Assembly: GCA_020633235.1 (NCBI GenBank)
Contig: JACKEA010000008.1
Location: 372,001-436,000 of the forward strand
Length of the DNA stretch: 64,000 nucleotides
Direction: 5' to 3'
Source of the DNA: Polyangiaceae bacterium
GTDB taxonomy: Bacteria; Myxococcota_A; Polyangia; Polyangiales; Polyangiaceae
Positions 26,885 to 35,019 of the stretch are shown here, one piece after another (the stretch's first letter is position 1; the number at the start of each line of letters is the position of its first letter). The notes under the pieces were generated by a model. It made no database searches, was not told where the DNA came from, and saw nothing but the letters and a program-made list of their open reading frames with translations. A program made the position numbers and the translations under genes.

Positions 26885-28550
26885 GGGGTGGGTCGCGCGG
26901 AAATCGGTTGATATGCGAAGTGGTTCTAACCGCGCGCGGGCGAAGGTGAAAGGGGGGTGTGGCGTGCATTGGGAAGTGCTGCGGGGGCGGAATTTGTCGG
27001 GATTCATGGGGGTTGGGTCGCGCGGAAATCGGTTGATATGCGAAGTGGTTTTCGGGGTCGTGAGGGTCGAAGTCGGTCAGAGCCGGCGGGCGTGCATGGG
27101 GAAGTGTTGCGGGGGCGGAATTTGTGGGGATTCATGGGGGATGTGGTGCGCGGAAATCGGTTGATATGCGAAGTAGTTTGGGCGGCGCGCGGGAGCGAAG
27201 TCGGTCAGAGCTGTTGGCGGGCACGGCGGCGAGTTGGGGCGAAGTCGGTCAGAGCTGTTGGCGGGCACGGCGGCGAGTTGGGGCGGGGTGGAGTTGTTGG
27301 TTTCGGGGTCGTGAGGTCGAAGTCGGTCAGAGCCGGCGTGGCGTGCATGGGGAAGTGCTGCGGGGCGGAATTTGTGGGGATTCATGGGGGATGTGGTGCG
27401 CGGAAATCGGTTGATATGCGAAGTAGTTCGGGCGCGAGCAACCCCGTGAGCGTCCGCTGTTCGGCGGATGCGATGTGCGACGCGGACGGCGCGGAGGCTC
27501 GCGGCGAAGTGCGGCGAGGACACGACGCGGGTCAGGCACGCCGTCGCGGTCGCGGTGGCGTCGGTGACGGCGATGTCTCGGCGCGGCCCTCAGGCGTGAT
27601 GGTGAAGTCGATGAGCGGCGAGCCGCGGGTGCAGCGCGCAGGCGTGCGCGTGACGGCGGTCAGCAGATGCGATGTGCGGCGCGGACGGTGCGCTTCGCGC
27701 GCGCGGCGGCGGTCAGCGGATGCGATGTGCGACGCGGACGGCGCGGAGGCTCGCGGCGAAGTGCGGCGAGGACACGACGCGGGTCAGGCACGCCGTCGCG
27801 GTCGCGGTGGCGTCGGTGACGGCGATGTCTCGGCGCGGCCCTCGGGCGTGATGGTGAAGTCGATGAGCGGCGAGCCGCGGGTGCAGCGCGCAGGCGTGCG
27901 ACGGCGGTCAGCGACGCAGCCGCGGTGGGAAGTGTTGCGGGGGCGGAATTTGTGGGGATTCATGGGGGATGTGGTGCGCGGAAATCGGTTGATATGCGAA
28001 GTAGTTTGGGCGGCGCGCGGGAGCGAAGTCGGTCAGAGCTGTTGGCGGGCACGGCGGCGAGTTGGGGCGAAGTCGGTCAGAGCTGTTGGCGGGCACGGCG
28101 GCGAGTTGGGGCGGGGTGGAGTTGTTGGTTTCGGGGTCGTGAGGGTCGAAGTCGGTCAGAGCCGGCGTGGCGTGCATGGGGAAGTGCTGCGGGGGCGGAA
28201 TTTGTGGGGATTCATGGGGGATGTGGTGCGCGGAAATCGGTTGATATGCGAAGTAGTTCGGGCGCGAGCAACCCCCGTGAGAGCGTCCGCTGTTCGGCGG
28301 ATGCGATGTGCGACGCGGACGGCGCGGAGGCTCGCGGCGAAGTGCGGCGAGGACACGACGCGGGTCAGGCACGCCGTCGCGGTCGCGGTGGCGTCGGTGA
28401 CGGCGATGTCCTCGGCGCGGCCCTCGGGCGTGATGGTGAAGTCGATGAGCGGCGAGCCGCGGGTGCAGGCGCGCAGGCGTGGCGCGTGACGGCGGTCAGC
28501 AGATGCGATGTGCGGCGCGGACGGTGCGCTTCGCGCGCCGCGCGGCGGCG
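26885..28550. repeat. Duplicated repeat block with R2 copies and AgmX gene tails
   Basis: Six copies of a short element with core CGGTTGATATGCGAAGTAGT (or GTGGTT end) start near 26902, 27024, 27160, 27409, 27986 and 28239; the flank GGGTTGGGTCGCGCGGAAAT links it to R1. The region 27099-27926 is repeated at 27927-28750 with an offset of about 828 bp. Each half has two copies of the neighbouring gene's 3' end (copies begin 27464, 27716, 28297, with the intact gene end at 28555). Some copies lack one base, so they would be frameshifted. There are also direct repeats of GAAGTCGGTCAGAGCTGTTG type. No separate gene is supported between 26737 and 28551. Confidence 0.85.
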
Positions 28551-28551
28551 G

Positions 28552-29853
28552 TCAGCGGATGCGATGTGCGACGTGGACGGCGCGGGGGCTCGCGGCGAAG
28601 TGCAGCGAGGACACGACGCGGGTCAGGCACGCCGTCGCGGTCGCGGTGGCGTCGGTGACGGCGATGTTCTCGGCGCGGCCCTCGGGCGTGATGGTGAAGT
28701 CGATGAGCGGCGAGCCGCGGGTGCAGGCGCGCAGGCGGCGCGCCTCGCGCTGGAGCGTGCGCTCGGCGGCAGGGGACGTCGCGACGTAGGTGAGGGACGG
28801 CGCGCTCGGCGCGTGGGAACCAAGGGCGGCGGCCCGCGCGAAGGGCGACGCATCCGCCGCGCCGCGCCCCTGGTCCTGCCCATGACCGGCGCCGTGCCCC
28901 AGTAGGCCCGCGGCGCCCATTCCGGCTCCCGGCGCGGTGCCGCTGCCACCCGGTCCGACCCCGGATACGGCCAGCCCTGTGCCGCGCGGATCCGCGGGCT
29001 CGGGCCCGTACATGTTGCCCGTGGTGTCCCACTCGTCGTTGCCCTGGTACGTGCGCTCTCCGAAGGACGCCACGATCACGTCCCCGGTGGGCGGCTCCGC
29101 GTCGATCCCCCAGCGGTCGGCGTACGACCTCGACTCCATGCCGATGGCGTACAACAGGAGCTCGGCGTCCGTGAGACGCGACTCTTTCGCGAGGTGTTCC
29201 CGTCCGCGCATGTGCAGCGATAGCTGCGCCCAATGGCCGAGGGCTTTCGGTGCGCGGGGGCTGCCCGCGGGCCCGCGTTCCAAGAGCGCGCGCGCACCCG
29301 TGCCGCCGCGGCGGCGATCCGGCTTCGACGTGCGCGTTGCGACGACGCGCTCTCCGCGCTCTGGCGCGGGTCGTTCCGGCAACAGCATGTGCCCGCCGGT
29401 GTCCGCTGGCGGCGCGGCCGGTGCGAGGCGCGCGTGGAAGTCCGGCGAGACCTCGAAGCTGAGCCGCGGCGCGTGCGCCTGTTTGCGGAGCGCCGCCTGG
29501 GTCCGCGCGTCGCGATCCACGGTGAGCTCGGGCCCGACGCCGAGCGACGGCCCGGACAGTGCGACGGAGAGCAACACGCCGAAGTACGCGAACAGCGCGC
29601 TGGCGCCCGCCAGATCACGAAGCCACTGACGGCTCCCGAAGCGCCCGACCACGACGTCCGACGTGGTGACCGTGAGCGCGCCGACCTGCTCCGGAACCTC
29701 CGCACTGCCGTCCAATCGCAGCGCGCCGGCCGCGTCCATCTCCAGCACGTGCGCCGTGCCCGGCACCCGCATTCGCTCCCCCGGCGCGAGCACCCGGCGG
29801 CAAACCGCGAAGTCCCCCCAATCCAGCGCAATGAGCCGACGATTCGCGGGCAT
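28552..29853 (-). CDS. AgmX/PglI-like C-terminal domain protein
   Basis: The 433-residue product has a FHA-like or beta-rich N-terminus (LAPGERMRVPGTAHVLEMDA), one probable membrane segment (ASALFAYFGVLLSVAL), a Pro/Gly-rich linker and a C-terminal AgmX/PglI-type (TonB-C-like) domain with PLIDFTITPEGRAENIAVTD and ATACLTRVVSSLHFAASP. In Myxococcus, AgmX-type proteins belong to gliding/energy-coupling machines. The gene may therefore span the envelope. It lies 33 bp downstream of the lyase-like gene on the same strand. The last 190 bp have been copied into the repeat block downstream. Confidence 0.7.
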   Translation of the reverse strand: MPANRRLIALDWGDFAVCRRVLAPGERMRVPGTAHVLEMDAAGALRLDGSAEVPEQVGALTVTTSDVVVGRFGSRQWLRDLAGASALFAYFGVLLSVALSGPSLGVGPELTVDRDARTQAALRKQAHAPRLSFEVSPDFHARLAPAAPPADTGGHMLLPERPAPERGERVVATRTSKPDRRRGGTGARALLERGPAGSPRAPKALGHWAQLSLHMRGREHLAKESRLTDAELLLYAIGMESRSYADRWGIDAEPPTGDVIVASFGERTYQGNDEWDTTGNMYGPEPADPRGTGLAVSGVGPGGSGTAPGAGMGAAGLLGHGAGHGQDQGRGAADASPFARAAALGSHAPSAPSLTYVATSPAAERTLQREARRLRACTRGSPLIDFTITPEGRAENIAVTDATATATACLTRVVSSLHFAASPRAVHVAHRIR

Positions 29854-29886
29854 GCGAGCTATGACACCCGCAGCGCGGCCTTGTTC

Positions 29887-31223
29887 CTACTCGTCCGTGA
29901 ATGCCTCCGCGCTCAAGTGATTGGCCCCCGCGGCGGGAAAACTGGTCACCTCGGGTCGGCTGCACAGCGTGACGACGTCCGCGGGCGTGTCGTTCTTGAA
30001 CAGTCGCTTCGCCCCCAGCCACGCCTGGTTGATCGCGCCCCCACCAATGCCTTGAATGGGCTTCGGATCCGGCACCGTGCCGGTCTGCATGTAAGTGAGC
30101 ACGCGGTAGCCATGGTGCGCGTAGGCATCGCGCAGTCGGTCGTAGGCATGGGGCTCCAGCGAGTCGCCCTGCGCGAGCACCGTGCGGGCCGCATGCATGA
30201 AGGCGCCGAGCCCCATCGAAACGTGGCCCAGATCGCGCATGCGCTCCGCGTTCACGCCATCCGGAAACTGCCCGGGGTTCACCGGCGTGAAGTCGTCGTT
30301 GATCTGCGCCGCGCCCACGCCGCCGCCCCAATGTTGCTTGGTGAGCGCGACGTGGGGCTGGTTCTTGTCGTTGAGCAGCGGTACCACCGCGTTGCCGTCG
30401 TACTTGGAGTGATAGATGGACTGCGCGATGCGCTGGTAGAAGTACTGCTTCGCGTCGCTCCACAACGCAATGTCTCCAACGTAGGCCGCGATGGCCAGCT
30501 TGGAGTCCGCGAAGCTCGCGTGCCAATTGGGCCCGTTGGTCCAGTCCAAGATCGGATAGCTCACGTTCACCAAGAAGCTCGTGAAGTCCTTGTCCTGGTA
30601 GTGCACGATCGCCGCCGCCTGAGCCAGGTTCGTGCACGTCCAACCCGCCACCAGCCGGTACTGCATCGCGGTGTCGGTCTGCCAGGACGTCACGCCGCGC
30701 AGCTCGTCGAGCAGAGCGACGACTTTGGTGCGCCGCTCCGGCTTGCCGTCCGCCGCCCACAGCACCGCCTGCACCTTGATGTAAACGGACTCGTCGCGCA
30801 GCACGTCGCGCTCCACGCTGCTGATCTCGGTGCCGTACGGCGCATAGGTCTTGTTCACGTTGCCGGCCCAGCTGCTGGCGAGCCGCGTGTACTCCTTGGA
30901 GCTCGTGGACCAAGCGTCGATCTCCGCTTGCGTGTACACGGGGTAGCCGAATTGGAGCCCGCCGCTCCCCGCCGCGCCGCCACTGCCGCCCGCGCCGCCA
31001 CTGCCGCCCGCGCTCCTGCAGCGCCGCCGCCCGCTGCGCCGCCGCTCCCTGCCGCGCCGCCACTGCCGCCCGCGTTGCCCGCCGCGCCGCCACTGCCGCC
31101 CACGCCGCTACCCGCGCCGCCATCGGGCTGCGACGACGTCTTGGCGTCGTCATCCCCGCCGCTACACGCGGTCGTGACCACGGTCAGTGCGCACACCACA
31201 CCCAACGCAGCGAACTTCCACAT
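29887..31223 (-). pseudogene. Alginate-lyase-like lipoprotein gene with apparent frameshift
   Basis: The N-terminus (MWKFAALGVV, signal ending V-T-T-A-C, Cys20) and a GSGGAAG stalk are in one frame; the catalytic-like domain (YTQAEIDAWSTSSKEYTRLA onward) is in another. The frames change within the GC-rich stalk near 31005-31020. The 350-residue C-terminal part is alpha-helical, with FADSKLAIAAYVGDIALWSD, KQHWGGGVGAAQINDDFTPV and NAERMRDLGHVSMGLGAFMH, matching the alginate-lyase/poly(mannuronate) lyase toroid fold as I recall it. Either a real mutation or a sequencing error in the low-complexity stalk is possible. Divergent from 31354. Confidence 0.65.
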
Positions 31224-31353
31224 GCAGACCAGCGTACGTTTCAAACGCTCAGCGAACCACCGCGTCTCACGAGATGTAAGTCGATGTAATGCGTGGCACG
31301 CGCTAGTCGATAGGCCTTGGACGACGCAACGGCGAAGGAACGAGGATCGACCG

Positions 31354-32448
31354 ATGCTGAAGAAGCTCCTGGGGATGGTGGTGGTGGGCGCAGGATTCGT
31401 TGCTTGCTCGTCTGCGGGAGGCGGCGGCGGCGGTGGCGGCTTTGACGGTGGCGGCGCCGGTGGGTTTGGAGCCTTCGGAGCAACCGGCGGAGATAGTGGC
31501 GCGCTGGGCGGGACGGGCGGCTTCGGCGCAACGGGCGGAACCGGCGCAGTGGGCGGCTTCGGCGCAACGGGCGCAACGGGCGCAACGGGGGGCTTTGGCG
31601 CAACGGGGGGCTTCGGCGCAACGGGCGGAACGGGGGGCGGAAGCAGCCTGATGTTCGGCAGCGCCTGCGCCAGCGCAGTGCAATGCGGTGGTCTCACGTG
31701 TTTGACCCCGAGCTCAGGCGCGCTGGACGGCGGCGGCCCGGCGAAGGGCCTGTGCACCGCGGCGTGCGCCTCCGACTTCGACTGTCAAGGTCTCGGCTCG
31801 AACGCCGTGTGTCTCGAGTACTCGACGGGTGTGGGGTTCTGCTTCGAAGGCTGCAGCTTCGGCAATCCGGGCAACACCTTTCTCCCGAGCAAGTGCCACG
31901 GCCGCCCGGAAATGGCATGCAGCCCGCTGAGCGACGGCGTGTCCCTGGTGGGCCAGGCGTGCTTGCCCCAATGCAACAGCGACGCCGATTGCGGCACCCT
32001 GCACTGCGACCCGAAGAGCGGTCTGTGCCGGGCCACCCCGGCCACCGGCAAGGATCTCGGTGCCGAGTGCGTGCAGCAGGACGGCGGTCCTGGTGAGTGT
32101 AAGGGCAACTGTACCGGCATCGTGAACCCGGGCAGCAGCGTGCCCTTCACGTACACCTGCACTGAGCGCTGCACATTGGGAGCGCCGGCGCAGTGCGGCT
32201 GGGACGGAACCTCTCAGGCGCCTGGGTTCTGCCTCTTCAGCTCCACGCTGATCTCCACCCCCGGCATCGGCGATCAGGGCTCGTGTGCGCAGTTGTGCTC
32301 GTGCAATGCCGACTGCAAGAACCCGAGCTTCGTGTGCCGAGCATTCAACGATCCCAACTTCGAAGCGACGCTTGGGCAGAAGGGCTATTGCGGTAGCTCG
32401 AGCATCCAAGGCGGCGGCGTCGACCCAGGGATCCCCGTCTGCAACTGA
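31354..32448 (+). CDS. Gly-rich-stalk lipoprotein, Cys-rich
   Basis: The start at 31354 follows GAGGATCG and gives a signal ending G-F-V-A-C (Cys18). Residues 20-95 are a Gly-rich stalk of GGFGATGG units; the remaining 270 residues are Cys-rich (QCGGLTCLTPS, CSFGNPGNTFLPSKC, CNSDADCGTLHCDPKSGLC, CSCNADCKNPSFVCR). Same architecture as the lipoproteins at 3121, 37184, 46247 and 51579. Ligand unknown; likely outer-surface. A much longer frame starting upstream is a shadow of the convergent-strand gene. Confidence 0.8.
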   Translation: MLKKLLGMVVVGAGFVACSSAGGGGGGGGFDGGGAGGFGAFGATGGDSGALGGTGGFGATGGTGAVGGFGATGATGATGGFGATGGFGATGGTGGGSSLMFGSACASAVQCGGLTCLTPSSGALDGGGPAKGLCTAACASDFDCQGLGSNAVCLEYSTGVGFCFEGCSFGNPGNTFLPSKCHGRPEMACSPLSDGVSLVGQACLPQCNSDADCGTLHCDPKSGLCRATPATGKDLGAECVQQDGGPGECKGNCTGIVNPGSSVPFTYTCTERCTLGAPAQCGWDGTSQAPGFCLFSSTLISTPGIGDQGSCAQLCSCNADCKNPSFVCRAFNDPNFEATLGQKGYCGSSSIQGGGVDPGIPVCN

Positions 32449-32530
32449 GCCGACGACACGTTCGCCAATGGGCGTTCGGGCCGTGGTGGCCACGGGAGGG
32501 TTCCTCGTAGTGTTCCGCTCTCCTCCGCAA

Positions 32531-32583
32531 GCATGTCGGTCCGGCGCGGAACCACACGCCCGCGAGGTTCCGCGCCGGATCGA
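32531..32583. repeat. REP-like inverted pair, head-to-head
   Basis: Arms ATGTCGGTCCGGCGCGGAAC (32531-32550) and GGTTCCGCGCCGGATCGACA (32564-32583) match 19 of 21 positions when complemented, with a short spacer. It lies 80 bp after the lipoprotein stop. Here the GGAACC ends face each other, whereas at 34931 the TGT ends do. Confidence 0.75.
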
Positions 32584-32734
32584 CAAGCCTGGGGATCAGG
32601 GAGCAGGCCTGAGGATCCGGGAGCAGGCCTGAGGATCCGGGAGCAAGCCTGAGGATCCGGGAGCAAGCCTGGGGACCAGGAGCAAGCCTGGGGATCCGGG
32701 AGCAAGCCTGCGGATCCGGGAGCAGGCCTGAAGA
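32584..32734. repeat. 20-bp tandem array
   Basis: Roughly seven copies of GAGCAGGCCTGAGGATCCGG with small changes (G/A at CAAG/CAGG, one unit shortened by a base). The array ends at the stop codon of the convergent gene at 32735. The 20-bp period is not coding. It fills most of the 32449-32734 gap. Confidence 0.85.
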
Positions 32735-33052
32735 TCAAGGTACGCAGCGGCGGAGGTAGATCTCGGTGTTGCCCGTCGTGCTGTTGGTGAGATTGCCGCC
32801 CACCGGCTCCCAGTCGCCGGTGTTGAAGGGCGTGTTCAGGGCGGGCGCCTCGATGACCTTGAACTCCCACTGCGTGCAGTCTGCGGGCGCCGCTTCGGCC
32901 CGGCGCACGGGACTGTCGAAGTGTGCGTCGCTGCCGCTGTCCAGGCCGGCGTCCGCCAGGAAGGCGGAGCCCGCCCCCGAGCTGCATGCGGCCAGCACGC
33001 CGTACACCGCAAATGCCCCGACCAACGAGCCCACGATGGTGTTGATACGCAT
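32735..33052 (-). CDS. Small lipoprotein, unknown
   Basis: The ATG at 33052 gives a lipoprotein signal ending V-L-A-A-C (Cys22). The 105-residue product has an acidic-Ser linker and a short mature domain (DCTQWEFKVIEAPALNTPFN, TGDWEPVGGN, NTEIYLRRC) with two cysteines. No family is recognised. Its stop codon borders the 20-bp repeat array. Confidence 0.65.
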   Translation of the reverse strand: MRINTIVGSLVGAFAVYGVLAACSSGAGSAFLADAGLDSGSDAHFDSPVRRAEAAPADCTQWEFKVIEAPALNTPFNTGDWEPVGGNLTNSTTGNTEIYLRRCVP

Positions 33053-33357
33053 GGGGCGAGGGTAGCTCAAGGCATGCGGCTGCGACGGCATGGAAGCGTC
33101 GCCGTTCAGTGCGCAGCGCTGGCGCGCACCGCCTCCGAAAAATGCTCAGTACGATGATCATTTTGGCGACATGGTCGACCATGCGCTCCGAATGATCACG
33201 GATCTGAGCAAATAGTTGCCCTACATTCGCGGCAGGGGGACGAAGACGAGCTCGAGGCCTGGCCGCTCGTGGAACGGTGCGCCAAGGCCCTCGACTGCGA
33301 GATCGTCGAGCTCTGAGATCGGGAAACGGAGGCGCAGATGAACGACGCGCCCTCGCG
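33053..33357. other. Gap of about 305 bp: palindrome and possible gene remnant
   Basis: A perfect 14-bp palindrome CATGGTCGACCATG lies at 33170-33183. On the minus strand, 33221-33345 encodes a coherent-looking protein end (for example SELDDLAVEGLGAPFHERPG, then LELVFVPLP and a stop) with no start of its own. It could be the remnant of a disrupted gene. No whole gene is supported. Confidence 0.35.
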
Positions 33358-33999
33358 TCAGTTGATCTGAATGCCCTTGATCACCGCGTCGCCCTGACGG
33401 ACGTGGAGCTCCGCCGTGAACCAGCCGGGCGACTTGGGAATGAACATGGAGTGGTAGACGTGAAAGCCCGGGCCGAAGGTCCTGGCGGGAGACTGGCCGC
33501 GATGGGCCGGCGCCGCCCACTCGAAGTGGCCGCTGGTCTTGGCGTCGATGGCGACGGCGACGATGGCGCCCTCGTTGGGGCGGGTGAAGTTGAGGCGCAG
33601 GGTGAGGCCTTGCTTGTGCGCGGCTGCGCAGGGCGCTTGGCCGGTGGTGTTCAACTGCCACAGGCTGGGGACGATCTCGTTCTTGACGGGATCGATGCTC
33701 TGGGGGCAGTGCGGGGTCAGGTCCGCCGAATTGGCGGCGTACATGTTGCGCGCGGAAAGCTGGACGGTGCCCCACAAACCGGGCGGCGTGGGGAGATTGG
33801 CGGCCTGGAACTGCGCTTGCTTGAGGGCGAGGGTCTCGGCGGGGCTCAGCTGGCGATCGGTGTTGAGGCTGGGAACGTTCACCGTCTTGGTGACCGGCTT
33901 CTTGATCGGCGGAATGGCCTGCGCCTTGGGCACGGCAATCACCGTTGCCGCTACCGCGCACGCACCAAGAGCAATCACCCCGTACAGCTTCTTCTTCAT
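33358..33999 (-). CDS. Secreted protein, tandem paralogue A
   Basis: The start at 33999 (MKKKLYGVIALGACAVAATV) has a signal peptide. The 213-residue protein has a short N-terminal PPIKKPVTKT segment, a central region with QLSARNMYAANSADLTPHCP and SIDPVKNEIVPSLWQLNT, and beta strands near the end (GWFTAELHVRQGDAVIKGIQ). It resembles the next upstream gene in the same places (AIPPIKK/AVPPIKK; LSARNMYAA/LSARSMFVA; GWFTAELH/GWFTAQLQ), so the two are paralogues. Function unknown; the C-terminal part may bind a small ligand. Confidence 0.75.
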   Translation of the reverse strand: MKKKLYGVIALGACAVAATVIAVPKAQAIPPIKKPVTKTVNVPSLNTDRQLSPAETLALKQAQFQAANLPTPPGLWGTVQLSARNMYAANSADLTPHCPQSIDPVKNEIVPSLWQLNTTGQAPCAAAHKQGLTLRLNFTRPNEGAIVAVAIDAKTSGHFEWAAPAHRGQSPARTFGPGFHVYHSMFIPKSPGWFTAELHVRQGDAVIKGIQIN

Positions 34000-34162
34000 C
34001 ACTACGCTCCTCCAAGGCCGCGCACCCACGTGGTACGCCGTCTGCCGCAGCACCAGCTCTTGCCACGAGATTGGCAAGAAGTCCTGCAAAATGGCGCGCG
34101 ACGCCGATTTCGAGGGACCGGCGCCGCCACCCTTTCCACGAGATGCCGCGGGCGTTCTACGA

Positions 34163-34822
34163 TCAGTGCGTTTGAGAAATTTCCACGCTCTTGATCTTGA
34201 CGTCCCCATTCACGAGCTGCAGCTGCGCCGTGAACCAACCCGTCTTCTTGGGCACGGCCATGAACATGAAGTGGCCGGTTTCCCCGCCAGCAAGGATCAG
34301 GTTGAGCCGCGTGCCCGTTCCCGTCGGGTCCCACATGAGGACCGAGCTCATCACCGTCGCCGACAGGACGACGTCGAGCAGCACGGGCTTGTTCACCTGA
34401 GTCACACCGAATCGGACGTCGATCCCTTGACTGCCGCCCCAGTTGCAGGGCTTCGTGCCGCCGGCGTAGGGATTCACCCATGGAATCGGGATGATCTCGT
34501 CGGCGAGGGCATCCACGGAGCGAGCGCAGTGTGCGTTGAGGTCCGCCTTGCCAGCGACGAACATGCTTCGCGCGGAGAGCTTGACGGGTGCGTCCAAGCC
34601 GGTGGGCGGCGCGACGCCTTCGTCCTTGGCGGAGTCCTTCAAGAACGCGAGCTTCTGCGCCACGCTGAGCGCCTTCGACCCCTTGTACTGGAGCTTGATC
34701 TTGGTGGTCTTGGAAATGGCCTTCTTGATGGGCGGAACCGCGAACGCCTGCGGCTCGTTCATCGTCGTCGCCAAAGCCGCACACACACCGAGAGCGATCA
34801 CCCCACACAGCGTCTTCGTCAT
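34163..34822 (-). CDS. Secreted protein, tandem paralogue B
   Basis: The start at 34822 (MTKTLCGVIALGVCAALATT) has a signal peptide with processing near AFAVPP. The 219-residue product shares with its paralogue the motifs VPPIKK, KLSARSMFVAGKADLNAHC, DEIIPIPWVNPYAGGTKPC and a C-terminal GWFTAQLQLVNGDVKIKSVE. Conservation of these blocks with divergent linkers suggests an ancient duplication. Neither gene has neighbours that indicate a role. The genes are separated by 163 bp, so each may have its own promoter. Confidence 0.75.
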   Translation of the reverse strand: MTKTLCGVIALGVCAALATTMNEPQAFAVPPIKKAISKTTKIKLQYKGSKALSVAQKLAFLKDSAKDEGVAPPTGLDAPVKLSARSMFVAGKADLNAHCARSVDALADEIIPIPWVNPYAGGTKPCNWGGSQGIDVRFGVTQVNKPVLLDVVLSATVMSSVLMWDPTGTGTRLNLILAGGETGHFMFMAVPKKTGWFTAQLQLVNGDVKIKSVEISQTH

Positions 34823-34930
34823 CGAATACTCCTCCAGGCCGAACACCGCCGTGGTGCTCCGTCTGCCCGCGCCGCGCTTCATGCCATACCTTCGCCGCGC
34901 CGGGGCGGAGAAAATCGGCTCGACGCGAGG

Positions 34931-34984
34931 CCTCGCGGCGGACCGACATGCAGATGCCAAATATTGTCGGAACGCCGCGGAACC
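34931..34984. repeat. REP-like inverted pair, type member
   Basis: Left arm CCTCGCGGCGGACCGACA (34931-34948), spacer TGCAGATGCCAAATA, right arm TTGTCGGAACGCCGCGGAAC (34964-34983). The stem CGGCGGACCGACA/TGTCGGAACGCCG is complementary with few mismatches. The spacer A-x-ATG-C-x-AA recurs in other copies (42849-42863, 52581-52590). It lies upstream of the WD40-like lipoprotein. Confidence 0.8.
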
Positions 34985-35019
34985 ACGCGCAGCGATTCGC
35001 GCTCGCGCGCCTTTGCGCT

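Noticed and set aside
29233..31353. Long open frame that would extend the 31354 lipoprotein by about 700 residues
   Set aside because: It is the antisense of the AgmX-type and lyase-like genes; the real start at 31354 has a ribosome site and lipobox.
33170..33183. CATGGTCGACCATG as an operator
   Set aside because: Only one copy was seen and it is not near an evident promoter; recorded as a palindrome only.
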